In this document: in pieces, positions 53,851-62,442 of the stretch
How positions within the stretch are numbered: the first letter of the stretch is position 1
Layout of the letters: every line of letters starts with the position of its first letter
Assembly: GCF_025380365.1 (NCBI RefSeq)
Contig: NZ_JAOCQF010000004.1
Span: forward strand, 1-64,000
DNA: 64,000 bases
Direction: 5' to 3'
DNA from: Albidovulum sediminis
GTDB taxonomy: Bacteria; Pseudomonadota; Alphaproteobacteria; Rhodobacterales; Rhodobacteraceae
Translations under genes and position numbers: made by a program
The notes under the pieces: model-generated
The model's database searches: none
Seen by the model: only the letters and a program-made list of their open reading frames with translations
Told to the model about the DNA's origin: nothing

Positions 53851-54909
53851 ATGGCACTCAGGCTCACCTCGCTTCTCGATCTGGACCGGCACGGTTTCGA
53901 TGCCATCATCGACGTGCGCTCTCCATCCGAGTTTGAGGAAGACCATCTTCCCGGCGCGGTGAACCTGCCGGTTCTCGACGATGCGGAGCGGGCGCGGGTG
54001 GGCACGATCTACAAGCAGCAGTCACCCTTCCTGGCCCGCAAAATGGGCGCGGCCCTTGTCGCACGCAACGCAGCACAGCATCTGGAGGGGCCGCTTTCCG
54101 GCATGGGCGGCGGCTGGCGGCCGCTGGTCTACTGCTGGCGCGGGGGGCAGCGGTCGGGGTCCTTCGCAACGATCCTTGCACAGGTCGGCTGGAGGGTGGA
54201 CCTTGTCGACGGGGGCTACAAGGCCTGGCGCCGGCTGGTGGTCGAGGAACTGCACGACCGCGACGTGTGTTCGCCGGTGGTCGTTCTTGACGGCAACACC
54301 GGGTCGGCCAAGACGGAAATTCTGGGCCTTCTGGCCCGGCGCGGGCTTCAGGTGATCGACCTCGAGGGGCTGGCAAACCATCGCGGATCGCTGTTCGGCC
54401 ACCGGGAGGGCGGGCAACCGACGCAGAAGGCCTTCGAGGGGCGGCTGGCGATGGCTCTGGCCGCGCTCGATCCCGCGCGGCCGGTGGTGGTGGAAGCCGA
54501 AAGCTCCAAGGTCGGCGATCTCGCGCTTCCCAAGCGGCTCTGGGCGGCGATGGGGGCGGCGCCGCGCGTGCGTATCGCTGTCCTGGTCGAGGAGCGTGCG
54601 GCCTACCTGTCGCGTGCCTATGCGGACCTGACCGAGGACCGCGCGCGGCTTGAACATACGATCATGCTCTTGCGGCATCTGCACGCGGCGGACGTCATCG
54701 AAAGCTGGCGTGGGATGGTGGCCGGCGGACAGCATGCCGCCCTGGCCGAAGACCTGATGCGACGCCACTACGATCCGCGCTACGAGCGTCATCGCGACAG
54801 GTTCGAGGCTTCGGGCTGCGAGGTCGTGGCAGCGCAGTCGCTTGCGCCCGACGCGCTTGAGGATGTCGCCGACCGCGTGGCGAGCGCCGTGCAGCGGCTT
54901 GCCGGATAG
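53851..54909 (+). CDS. mnmH: tRNA 2-selenouridine synthase
   Basis: 352 residues. The N-terminal rhodanese domain carries the catalytic Cys95 in YCWRGGQRSGS. A P-loop-like segment lies at 148-155 (GNTGSAKT, where the usual GK is AK), followed by GSLFGH and QPTQKAFE. MnmH (SelU, YbbB) geranylates and then replaces sulfur by selenium at the wobble uridine of tRNA-Lys, Glu and Gln, using selenophosphate. The selenophosphate synthase lies next to it, converging, 19 bases away. Confidence 0.94.
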   Translation: MALRLTSLLDLDRHGFDAIIDVRSPSEFEEDHLPGAVNLPVLDDAERARVGTIYKQQSPFLARKMGAALVARNAAQHLEGPLSGMGGGWRPLVYCWRGGQRSGSFATILAQVGWRVDLVDGGYKAWRRLVVEELHDRDVCSPVVVLDGNTGSAKTEILGLLARRGLQVIDLEGLANHRGSLFGHREGGQPTQKAFEGRLAMALAALDPARPVVVEAESSKVGDLALPKRLWAAMGAAPRVRIAVLVEERAAYLSRAYADLTEDRARLEHTIMLLRHLHAADVIESWRGMVAGGQHAALAEDLMRRHYDPRYERHRDRFEASGCEVVAAQSLAPDALEDVADRVASAVQRLAG

Positions 54910-54928
54910 CGCCGGTTACCAGGGCCGA

Positions 54929-57100
54929 CTAACCGTCGACGGTGACGAAGGGCGCGCCCTCCTCAAGCCGGCCGATCCGGGCCGGGTTTTCGCCAAGGTC
55001 ACGCAGATGCGCCAGAACGGCGTCGGCCTCAGCCTCGGGCACCGCGGCCAGAAGGCCGCCGGCGGTCTGCGGATCGAACAGCAGGTCAGCGCGTGGACCT
55101 TGTCCCAGTGACATGCGACCGGCGGCCTGCCGGTTCTGGGGCAGCAGGGTCGAGCCGTGGCCAGCGGCAGCCAGCGCCTCGGCCCCATGCAGGAAGGGGA
55201 CGGCCGACAGGTCGATCCGGGCCGACAGGCCCGAGGCTTCGAGAAGGCCCAGAAGATGGCCCGCGAGGCCGAAGCCCGTCACGTCGGTCATGGCGTGCGC
55301 ATGGGGCGCGAGCGCCCGCGCGGCCGCCCCTTGCGGGTGCGCCATCGAGTCGAGAGCCGCCGCGACCACCCCACCGGGCGCCGCCCGCGCCATTTCGGCG
55401 GCGAGGATCACGCCTGTGCCGATGGGCTTGGTCAGGATCAGCACGTCACCCGGACGCGCGCCCGACTGGGTGACGGGCGGCCCTTCACTCAACCCTGTCA
55501 CCGTGTAGCCAAGCGTCAGTTCCGCCCCCAGGCTCGTGTGCCCGCCGACCACGTCCGCCCCTTCGCCGGAAAAGACCTCCGTCGCGCCGGCCAGGATCTC
55601 GCGCAGGGTTTCGCGTTGCAGGCGCGGCGCCATGCGCGGCAGGATCGCCTGCACAAGTGCGGCCTGCGGTCTTGCCCCCATCGACCAGACATCGCCGAGC
55701 GCGTGGATGGCGGTGATCCGGGCCAGAAGCCAGGGATCCTCGGTGAAGGCCCGGACATGGTCCGTGGTCAGGATCTGCGCCCCGGCCCCGTGGCGCAATA
55801 TCGCCGCATCGTCGCCGGTACCCCAGATCACGTCCGGCCGCCGCGGCTGCGGCAGCCCCGCGAGGGTCGCCGAAAGATCGCTGCGCCCCATCTTCGCGCC
55901 GCAGCCGCCGCAGAGCGGCTTGCCGTTGCCGATCTCCTCGGCCACGCCAGCGGCGACCTGTGCCGGAAGCGTCGGCGCGGGCATCGCGGGCAGCGTTTCG
56001 AACTTCGCCATGAAGCGGCGGTCGATGCGGTCCTTCCAGTCCCACAACCAGGCCCCGTCGAGCGGCAGGCCCCACTTGTCGGCGACCGCCCTGCCGGCGC
56101 CGGCCGAGATCAGCTTGAGATAGTCCCGCTGCGGGCGATAGGGCCGCAGACGCCCGGTTTCCGTCGCCGCAACCGTAAGATTGTGCAGCAGAACCGGCGC
56201 CTGGCGCACCGCAAAGACGCCGGCCTTCGGTCGCGGCGCATGGGCCAGGTGCGCGATGTCGCCGGTGGCGAAGATGGCGGGGTCTGACACCGACCGGAGG
56301 TGGTCGTCCACGATGATGAAGCCATCCTGCAGGGCAAGTCCTGTATCGGCAAGCCAGCCTTGCGCCCGCGTCGCCGCGGCCCCCAGCGTGAACTGCGCAG
56401 GCACGAAACGCCCGTCCGCAAGCCGCACGCCGTCGGCGTCCACGCGCAGGACGGCGCAGTCTTCGATGACCGTCACCCCCGCCCTTGCAAGATGGCGCAG
56501 GAGTGCTGAACGAGCGCCGCGCCCCACTGCCGACAGGGCCTTTCCCGCCTCGATCAGGGTGACGCGCGCATCCCGGCCCAGCCTTTGCGCCGCAGCCAGC
56601 GCCAGTTCGACCCCTGCGACACCGCCGCCGATCACCGCCACGGCGGCACCTGAGGGAGCGGATGCCACGAAGCCTGCCCAGCGGTCGGCAAACGCGTCGA
56701 GCGGCTTGGCCGGGACCGCGTGTTCCGCGAAACCGGGCAGGGAAGGCATTTCCGAAGAGATTCCGATGTCGACCGACAGGACGTCGTAAGCCACCGGCGG
56801 GCGCCCGGCCACCTCGACGCGCCGCGCCGTGCGGTCGATGCCGGTCGCGCGCCCCAGGATCAGACGGGCACCGGCAAAGCGGGCAAGCCTGACAAGATCG
56901 ATTTGAAGGGCCTCGCGCGGGTAGCGTCCCGCGATGTGACCCGGCAACATGCCCGAATAGGCGGCCGTCGGGTCCGGGCCGATCAGCGTCAGCCGCACGC
57001 CCGGCACCGGGTTCATGCCCCAGGAGCGCAAGGCCAGCACATGCGCGTGCCCGCCGCCGATGAAGACGATGTCCCGGGTCAGGGGAATCTGTGGGTGCAT
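54929..57100 (-). CDS. selD: NADH-dehydrogenase-like / selenophosphate synthetase fusion
   Basis: 723 residues from the ATG at 57100 (AAGGA upstream). Residues about 1-375 are an FAD/NAD oxidoreductase of NDH-2 type (DIVFIGGGHAHVLALR, SGMLPGHIAG, IFATGDIAHLAHAPRPKAGVFAVRQAP). Residues about 385-723 are SelD: GGC400GAK403 has the catalytic Cys and Lys, then GDDAAIL, DVWSMGARPQ, GGHTSLGAE, DVTGFGLAGHL and DPQTAGGLL. It makes selenophosphate from selenide and ATP; the flavin domain may supply reduced selenium. The fusion is known in several bacterial groups. No selA, selB or Sec-tRNA gene is seen here. Confidence 0.93.
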   Translation of the reverse strand: MHPQIPLTRDIVFIGGGHAHVLALRSWGMNPVPGVRLTLIGPDPTAAYSGMLPGHIAGRYPREALQIDLVRLARFAGARLILGRATGIDRTARRVEVAGRPPVAYDVLSVDIGISSEMPSLPGFAEHAVPAKPLDAFADRWAGFVASAPSGAAVAVIGGGVAGVELALAAAQRLGRDARVTLIEAGKALSAVGRGARSALLRHLARAGVTVIEDCAVLRVDADGVRLADGRFVPAQFTLGAAATRAQGWLADTGLALQDGFIIVDDHLRSVSDPAIFATGDIAHLAHAPRPKAGVFAVRQAPVLLHNLTVAATETGRLRPYRPQRDYLKLISAGAGRAVADKWGLPLDGAWLWDWKDRIDRRFMAKFETLPAMPAPTLPAQVAAGVAEEIGNGKPLCGGCGAKMGRSDLSATLAGLPQPRRPDVIWGTGDDAAILRHGAGAQILTTDHVRAFTEDPWLLARITAIHALGDVWSMGARPQAALVQAILPRMAPRLQRETLREILAGATEVFSGEGADVVGGHTSLGAELTLGYTVTGLSEGPPVTQSGARPGDVLILTKPIGTGVILAAEMARAAPGGVVAAALDSMAHPQGAAARALAPHAHAMTDVTGFGLAGHLLGLLEASGLSARIDLSAVPFLHGAEALAAAGHGSTLLPQNRQAAGRMSLGQGPRADLLFDPQTAGGLLAAVPEAEADAVLAHLRDLGENPARIGRLEEGAPFVTVDG

Positions 57101-57181
57101 GATCCGATCCTTGCCTTCGCGGTACCGTTTAGCGATCCGGGGCAAGATCGCAATGCCCGTCGCGTTCCCGGAGATTTCCGC

Positions 57182-57210
57182 TTGACGTCCCGGCCTGCCT
57201 CGCATACCTA
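57182..57210 (+). promoter_or_regulatory. Promoter of tRNA-Met
   Basis: -35 TTGACG, a 17-base spacer and -10-like TACCTA place the start about six bases before the tRNA. Same geometry as the tRNA-Trp promoter. Confidence 0.6.
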
Positions 57211-57222
57211 CGCGCTCGCTCT

Positions 57223-57299
57223 GGCGGAGTAGCTCAGCTGGTTAGAGCAGAGGAATCATAATCCTTGTGTCGGGGGTTCAAATCCCTCCTCCGCTACCA
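57223..57299 (+). tRNA. trnM: tRNA-Met (CAT anticodon, elongator type)
   Basis: A 77-base cloverleaf: acceptor GGCGGAG / CTCCGCT, D-arm GCTCAGCTGGTTAGAGC, anticodon loop ATCATAA with CAT at 57257-57259, T-arm GGGTTCAAATCCC and encoded CCA. A U in the first acceptor pair (G1-T72) argues against initiator tRNA; tRNA-Ile2 with lysidine is less likely but cannot be excluded by eye. A decayed integrase gene runs into its 3' end, marking it as an integration site. Confidence 0.92.
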
Positions 57300-58074
57300 T
57301 GCATCTCCTTGATATCGTAGACGGGCCGGTCCGAGTTCTCGGAGCGGCTATCGTCAGTCGGGGAGCAGTTGGGAAACTTGGCCCTGCTCCATGCGCCTCG
57401 CGCTTACGGATGGCCTGTGCAGCGAGACCTGAGTCCCGGCTCAGGTAGTGCGAGTCGAGGATATTGTTTGTTTCCTTCAGGGCGTGTCCGGTGATCGAAG
57501 CGATCTCAGGAACCGACCAGCCGGCAAGCGCAAGTCGCGTCACCGAGGTCCCGCGGAGGTCGTGGAAGGTCACACCCTTGATGCCAGCCCGCGCAACCAC
57601 CTTTGCCCATGACGCGCGCAAGCCGTCAGAGGTCCAAGGACGCGGCGCGCCGTCGGCCGATGCGCGTGTGGTGGCGAGTATGGTGTCCGCAGCATGGGGT
57701 GCGGTTGAAAGGAACTCTTTCAAAGGCTGGCCGAGCGGTATCGTGATGTGCCGCCCGGTCTTTCTCTGTCTGAGGCGGAAAGGTCTCTGAAGCTCGAGGA
57801 TTGCTCGAAGGCGGAAATAACGGAGTTCAAGCTGTCCCCCAGAAGCCGCGCTGCGACTCGCGATTGCGGTTTGATAAGCCAGAACGAACCCTTGAGATCC
57901 ATGCCTTCCAGGGAGTCTCGGGCTGCCCTTCCAAGCGTAGAAGTATGTCACGCGGCGGCCATCTGAGAGCGTCTTGGTGAACCGCGTCGTCGTCTCAGGC
58001 TTTCTGTCAGCAGTATCTGCAGGAATATCTTGGCACGAAATCACGTGCGGACGAGCGTAGAGTGCTGCCGGCAT
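57256..58074 (-). pseudogene. Decayed tyrosine integrase next to tRNA-Met
   Basis: The C-terminal catalytic domain is readable: RKTGRHITIPLG, TFHDLRGTSVTRLALAG (R with HxLR), ITGHALKETNNIL and a tyrosine in DSHYLSRDS. The N-terminal arm-binding part (RFTKTLSDGRRVTYFYAWKGSPRLP) is in the same frame, but near 57860 the homology jumps to another frame (LNSVISAFEQSSSFRDLSASDR). Near 57765 it jumps back with the central domain missing. So it has a frameshift and an internal deletion and is not functional. Its open frame reads through the last 44 bases of tRNA-Met, as in integrases whose 3' end carries the attachment core. The 5' end is cut by an IS fragment. Confidence 0.75.
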
Positions 58075-58300
58075 GTGGTGCAAGCGACCGGATCGGGTCG
58101 GCATACTTCTTCCGCCAAGCATAGAACCTCGCCTCACTGATCCCGGCCTTCCGGCACACCTCGCCGATCACCGTGCCCTCTTCCGCCCGCTTCGGGACGA
58201 ACGCGATCTGCGCCTCGCTGAACTTCGATCTCTTCATGTCAGCTCTCCGATTCCCAGCCCGATCCTAAACTGGAAAATCCCAGCTCGATCCGGCCCAGGA
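58075..58300 (-). mobile_element. IS3-type insertion sequence fragment (orfA start)
   Basis: The ATG at 58237 opens MKRSKFSEAQIAFVPKRAEE followed by GTVIGEVCRKAGISEARFYAWRKKYAD. This is the helix-turn-helix start of OrfA of IS3-family (IS407-like) transposases. After about 46 residues the match ends at about 58099 and the sequence passes into the integrase remnant. Upstream sequence to about 58300 looks like the element's left end. OrfB and the right end are missing, so it is a dead fragment. Boundaries are approximate. Confidence 0.7.
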
Positions 58301-58677
58301 AGCGGGAAGCAGGTCAGCAGCGACGGCAGCCTCAGGCAGATCAATGTGTCCTGACCCTGGGTATCCTTCGCGGTAGGGACACAGCAGGCGCTGCCGGCTG
58401 TGGGCGTCAGGCCGGCAATGAAATCCGCCAGCGGGGCGAGGGCAGCGGGTTTCAGCGCAGAACAGATGCGTGGCCCGTCGATCTCTCCGGTGATGATCCC
58501 GGTGGCCTTGAGGACGCGCAGATGCTCGGAGACCGTCGACAGGGCAAGGCCGACTACCCCTACAAAATCGCCGCCGATGCAGCCGGGTTTGGCTTGCAAC
58601 AGGCGCGGGATTCTGCGCCGGGCAGGATGCGCCAGCACCTTGGCAAGCGCGGCCGCGCTGCCCTCGTTCCCCGCCAT
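58234..58677 (-). CDS. ArsR/SmtB-family regulator with altered C-terminus
   Basis: 147 residues from the ATG at 58677 (GGGAAG upstream); an ATG at 58710 has no ribosome site. Residues 1-90 form the winged helix: ALAKVLAHPARRR, then LSTVSEHLRVLKATGIITGEIDGPRI as recognition helix and wing. Instead of the classical CVC helix it has a vicinal Cys pair near residue 104 (SACCVPT), as in ArsR proteins that bind As(III) through C-terminal cysteines. About 40 further residues with no family likeness extend into the IS fragment, and the stop overlaps the IS orfA start (ATGA). It is divergent from aioX. Arsenite-responsive repression is expected if it still folds. Confidence 0.65.
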   Translation of the reverse strand: MAGNEGSAAALAKVLAHPARRRIPRLLQAKPGCIGGDFVGVVGLALSTVSEHLRVLKATGIITGEIDGPRICSALKPAALAPLADFIAGLTPTAGSACCVPTAKDTQGQDTLICLRLPSLLTCFPLPGPDRAGIFQFRIGLGIGELT

Positions 58678-58814
58678 GTGGACGCTTCCCAAACCGATCC
58701 GACTCCGCATATCGTCGATTTTCGATGCGGGCAGTCGGCAGATAAGCCGCATCGACCGGGGGCCAGCAATGCCGGCGACCGGGAAGGCTGGCTTCGTTTC
58801 GGTTGGGGGGAGAC

Positions 58815-59666
58815 ATGCAAGGCACACGGCGCGCGATGCTGCTTGGTGCGGCAACCTTGGCCGCTGCGCCTTGGGTGCGGGCCCAGGGAGCGCCGCCCTT
58901 CCGGTTCGCGCTGACTCCCGTCTTTCTCGACAACGATGCGGCGGTCATCTCCGCGCTGCGCTCCGCGCTTGCGGCCGGGATGGGGCAGGACATCGAACTG
59001 GTCCAGCGGCGAACCTATCAGGAGATCTCCGGGGCGCTTCTGGATGGATCGGTGGATGCGGCTTGGACCTGCGGCTACCCCTACCTGCAGCATCGCTCCG
59101 AATTCCGTCTTCTCGGGGTTCCGGTCTGGCGCGGGCGACCGCTCTACCAGTCATACCTGATCGTCGGGGCCGACGACCCGGCCACGGCGCTGCCCGACCT
59201 CAGGGGCACTACGCATGCGTTTTCGGATCCCGACAGCAACTCGGGTTACCTCGTCACAGCCTCGAACCTCGCCCAGTCAGGTGAAACACCGGATCAATTC
59301 TTCTCGCGCGTCATCTTCACGTATGGCCATCGTAACGTCGTCCGGGCCGTTGCCGGGGGGTTGACCCGATCGGGCAGCGTCGACGGCTATGTCTGGGAAG
59401 CGCTGAACGCGGCGGAACCGGATCTCACGGCACGGACGAAGGTCATCTCCCGTTCCGAGTGGCTGGGTTTTCCCCCTTTCGTCGCGCGAAGCGATCGGAT
59501 CGGGGACCCCGCTGTCAGTGCCTGCGGAGCGGCACTTCTGGCGCTTTCCGCGACTGCGGAAGGCCGGGCGGCGCTACGCGTTCTCTATCTCGATGGCGTC
59601 GCCGCCCCGGATGACGCGCTGTTCGACGGGATCGCCGCGCGCATGGCGGCTCTGGAGGGCGGATGA
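58815..59666 (+). CDS. aioX: Arsenite-binding periplasmic protein AioX (PhnD-like)
   Basis: 283 residues. The ATG at 58815 follows GGGGGGAGA. A signal peptide (RRAMLLGAATLAAAPWVRAQ) with paired Arg is followed by a PhnD/SsuA2-type periplasmic binding domain. Cys86 in DAAWTCGYPYLQHR is the likely arsenite ligand, equivalent to the single essential Cys reported for AioX of Agrobacterium. AioX binds As(III) and signals to AioS. It overlaps aioS by four bases (ATGA), giving the order aioX-aioS-aioR-aioB-aioA typical of alphaproteobacteria. Confidence 0.92.
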   Translation: MQGTRRAMLLGAATLAAAPWVRAQGAPPFRFALTPVFLDNDAAVISALRSALAAGMGQDIELVQRRTYQEISGALLDGSVDAAWTCGYPYLQHRSEFRLLGVPVWRGRPLYQSYLIVGADDPATALPDLRGTTHAFSDPDSNSGYLVTASNLAQSGETPDQFFSRVIFTYGHRNVVRAVAGGLTRSGSVDGYVWEALNAAEPDLTARTKVISRSEWLGFPPFVARSDRIGDPAVSACGAALLALSATAEGRAALRVLYLDGVAAPDDALFDGIAARMAALEGG

Positions 59667-61090
59667 CGTCCCTTCCCCGCTTCCGCGATCTGCCCGTCAC
59701 GCTGCGCGTGCCCCTCATCACTGCCGGCCTGATGATCCTGCTTGGGCTTCTGGCAAGCCAGAGTGTTCTTGCCACGCTTGGCCGTGTGCAGGACGCCCGG
59801 CTTTCTGAAGCGGCCAGGCTCCATCTGGAGGGTTTATCGGTTGCGCTCGGCCCTTCGGTGCTGCGGCAGGACGTCTGGGAAGTCTACGACATCCTTGACC
59901 GGGCCCGTTCCGCCTATGACGGCCGGCGGCTTTTGCTGTCGGTCGTGGCCGATGAACGCGGACGCATCCTGGCCGCGACCGATCCGCGTCGCGCGCCCGT
60001 CGGCGAGGATGTTGCGACCTTCGAAGCCGACGCGGTTCTGCCGCCAGAAATCCGCATGACCGGCGACCCCGTCCTGCGGGTGAGCGCACCGCTTCTCTAC
60101 CAGGGACGAGAGATTGGCCGGATCGTTACGGAACTGGATGTGACCGACCTTCTTGCGGAACGCCGCAGCGTCGCGATGTGGCTTCTTTTCGGCAACACCG
60201 CCGCGACCGCGCTGCTCGCCTTCGGCGGCTGGCTGGCGGTGGCCCGAATCCTGCGCCCAGTGGGCACGCTCGTGCAGGCGATGGACGATTCACGGGGGGC
60301 GCCACGACCCATTCCCGACGTCGATATCCCGCGAGGCGACCCGGGGCTTGCCCGCCTGATCCAGACCTACAACAGGATGACCACGGCGGTCGAAAGCCGG
60401 GCCGAAGCCGAGCGGCGGCTTGCGGAGCGGGAACGCTTCGTCAGCCTCGGGCGCCTGTCTTCCTCGCTCGCCCACGAGGTCAACAACCCACTCGGCGGGT
60501 TGTTGAATGCGGCCGACACGCTGCGCACCTATGCTGACCGGCCAGAGGTCGTCCGGCAGTCGGCTGAACTGATGCAGCGCGGCCTTGCGCACCTCCGCGA
60601 GGTGACACGGGCGATCCTGGAGCAGCACCGACTGGACCGCGCGGGTCAGCCGCTCAGACCCGAGGATTTCGAGGATCTGAGATTGCTGTTCGAGCCCGAA
60701 GCGGCGAGCCGTGGGCAGGTTCTGGACTGGGAGCTGAACGCGGGGGCGTCCGTTCTGGCCAGGCTGCCCGCAGCGCCGGTCCGCCAGGTGGTGCTCAACC
60801 TGCTTCTGAACGCAGCAGCTGCAGCCGGACAGAACGGCCGCGTCGGGCTGGACGTCGCCAACGGGCAGGACCGCCTGTCGGTCACGATCAGCGATGACGG
60901 CCCGGGGCTCGGCCAGGCAGACCTTGGTCGCCTGCTTGGGGCAGGCCCGCTGCCGCCGGGCGGCGGGGTTGGGTTGCGGCTGGTGCGCGATCTGGTCACG
61001 GGGTTGGGCGGGGCGATCCAGCACGAACGTCTCGAAACCCGAACCCTCATCCGGATCGAGTTTCCTTTGCGGGGAAGCGCCGATGCTTGA
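59663..61090 (+). CDS. aioS: Arsenite-responsive sensor histidine kinase AioS
   Basis: 475 residues. Membrane helices lie near residues 17-38 and 172-195 and enclose a periplasmic sensor domain of about 135 residues. A HAMP-like linker follows (RPVGTLVQAMDDSRG). The kinase core has the phospho-acceptor His271 in SSLAHEVNNPLGGLL, the N box LNLLLNAAAAAG, and the G boxes SDDGPGLG and GGGVGLRLVRDLV. It should phosphorylate AioR when AioX carries arsenite. It overlaps both neighbours: four bases with aioX, eight with aioR. Confidence 0.92.
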   Translation: MTSLPRFRDLPVTLRVPLITAGLMILLGLLASQSVLATLGRVQDARLSEAARLHLEGLSVALGPSVLRQDVWEVYDILDRARSAYDGRRLLLSVVADERGRILAATDPRRAPVGEDVATFEADAVLPPEIRMTGDPVLRVSAPLLYQGREIGRIVTELDVTDLLAERRSVAMWLLFGNTAATALLAFGGWLAVARILRPVGTLVQAMDDSRGAPRPIPDVDIPRGDPGLARLIQTYNRMTTAVESRAEAERRLAERERFVSLGRLSSSLAHEVNNPLGGLLNAADTLRTYADRPEVVRQSAELMQRGLAHLREVTRAILEQHRLDRAGQPLRPEDFEDLRLLFEPEAASRGQVLDWELNAGASVLARLPAAPVRQVVLNLLLNAAAAAGQNGRVGLDVANGQDRLSVTISDDGPGLGQADLGRLLGAGPLPPGGGVGLRLVRDLVTGLGGAIQHERLETRTLIRIEFPLRGSADA

Positions 61091-62291
61091 AGGCCGGCGC
61101 ATCCTTCTGGTCGAAGACGACGAGATCATGGGCACGTCCTTGGTCCAGCGGCTGGAACTCGAGGGTGCCGAAGTCCTCTGGCACCGCCACGTCGCCCGGG
61201 CGCTTCCCGCGATCAGGACACCACGAAAGCCGCTGGATGCCGTCGTCTGCGACATCCGTTTGCCCGACGGCACAGGCGAGGAACTCTATGACACGCTCAC
61301 CCGGACGGGGCATCCGCCGCCCTTCCTGTTCATCACGGGACAGGGAGCCATCGACCAGGCGGTGCGGCTGATCCGTTCGGGTGCTTCCGACTACATCGCG
61401 AAACCGTTCGATATCGGCGCCTTCTTGTCGCGCCTGGTTCTCGTCATGCGTTCGCGCGCGGGTCAGGAGATGCCGCCCGAAACCGGCATCACCGACGCGG
61501 CTCGGGCGGTGGATCGCCAGATCCAGGATGCAACGCGGCGCGACTCGCCGCTGCTCATCCGCGGCGCTCCGGGGCTGGGCAAGCTTCGCCTGGCACGGAG
61601 GGTCCACGACCAGTCCGATCGGTGTGCCGCACCCCTGGTCGTTGTCGACGCACTGCGCGAACCGGTCGAAGCGGCCACCTTGGCAGGCGCCGCCGCCCGG
61701 GCAGAAGATGGAACCCTGGTCATCGTCGGGATCGGGCGGTTGGACGTCGCCGCACAGAACCGGCTGCTGGAGGTGCTGAGGTCCCCGACCTTCCGTCTGA
61801 TCGCCACGGCTGGCCTGCGGATCGAGGAAAAGGCGGCCGACAGCTTCCGCGCCGATCTGCTGGCGATCCTGCAGTCCCATGAGATTGTCGTGCCGTCGCT
61901 GGCCGAACGACCGGAGGACGCCGTATGGCTTGCCGGTCGACTGCTCCAGGGTTTCAATGCACGCAGGCCCACACCCCTGGCCGGCATCTCGGCCACCGCC
62001 GAGGAAGCGATCCGGTCGCACCACTGGCCTGGCAACGGTCGGGAATTGCGTGCCCGTCTCCTGCGAGCGGTCGAGGCGGCCGAGGGCGAACTTGTGTTGA
62101 CATCGGACCTGTTCCCGGAACGAGCTGGAGCGCAGGAATTGCGATCTCTTGCCGAGGTTCGAGACGCGGCGGAGCGATCCCAGATTGCCGCCGCGCTCGA
62201 GCGGACCGGGGGGCAGGTGGGAGAGGCGGCACGGCTCCTGCGCGTATCCCGCACGACGCTGTGGGAGAAGATGCAGAAACTCGGCATCTGA
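61083..62291 (+). CDS. aioR: Response regulator AioR with degenerate AAA+ domain
   Basis: 402 residues from the ATG at 61083. The receiver domain (1-120) has Asp57 (VVCDIRLPDG) and Lys107 (DYIAKPFD). The middle is NtrC-like but degenerate: Walker A is GAPGLGKL (161-168), the segment before Walker B is short, no GAFTGA loop is present, and Walker B reads GTLVIVGIGRL without the Asp-Glu pair. The arginine-finger region and HHWPGNGRELR remain. A Fis-type helix-turn-helix ends the protein (GEAARLLRVSRTTLWEKMQKLGI). AioR proteins activate aioBA, in Agrobacterium with RpoN; this copy may act without sigma-54. Confidence 0.9.
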   Translation: MLEGRRILLVEDDEIMGTSLVQRLELEGAEVLWHRHVARALPAIRTPRKPLDAVVCDIRLPDGTGEELYDTLTRTGHPPPFLFITGQGAIDQAVRLIRSGASDYIAKPFDIGAFLSRLVLVMRSRAGQEMPPETGITDAARAVDRQIQDATRRDSPLLIRGAPGLGKLRLARRVHDQSDRCAAPLVVVDALREPVEAATLAGAAARAEDGTLVIVGIGRLDVAAQNRLLEVLRSPTFRLIATAGLRIEEKAADSFRADLLAILQSHEIVVPSLAERPEDAVWLAGRLLQGFNARRPTPLAGISATAEEAIRSHHWPGNGRELRARLLRAVEAAEGELVLTSDLFPERAGAQELRSLAEVRDAAERSQIAAALERTGGQVGEAARLLRVSRTTLWEKMQKLGI

Positions 62292-62302
62292 CGCGGCTCC
62301 CA

Positions 62303-62320
62303 TGTTCGGAAATCCGAACA
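62303..62320. promoter_or_regulatory. Perfect palindrome before aioB, site 1
   Basis: TGTTCGGAAATCCGAACA: 8-bp arms around AA, 12 bases after the aioR stop and 123 before aioB. No T-run follows, so it is more likely an operator, perhaps for AioR, than a terminator. Confidence 0.5.
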
Positions 62321-62348
62321 GCCAAGAAACATTAGCAAGATGAGCCAC

Positions 62349-62365
62349 TTGCCGCGATGCGGCAA
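62349..62365. promoter_or_regulatory. Perfect palindrome before aioB, site 2
   Basis: TTGCCGC-GAT-GCGGCAA: 7-bp arms, 78 bases before the aioB start. No -24/-12 promoter (TGGCAC-N5-TTGC) was found by eye between aioR and aioB. Confidence 0.45.
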
Positions 62366-62442
62366 GGCGACCGTGGCTGTCGCACCCTGACCCTCCCTGC
62401 TGCTAGCCTTTCTTCAGGGATATGACAGGGAGGATCCGAGCC

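Noticed and set aside
58007-58237. A complete 76-residue protein from the IS orfA start
   Set aside because: Only the first 46 residues match OrfA; the rest is integrase remnant in the wrong frame, so it is a fragment.
62292-62442. Sigma-54 promoter (-24/-12) before aioB
   Set aside because: No TGGCAC-N5-TTGC-like element with correct spacing was found by eye; partial TGGC and TTGC words have wrong spacing.
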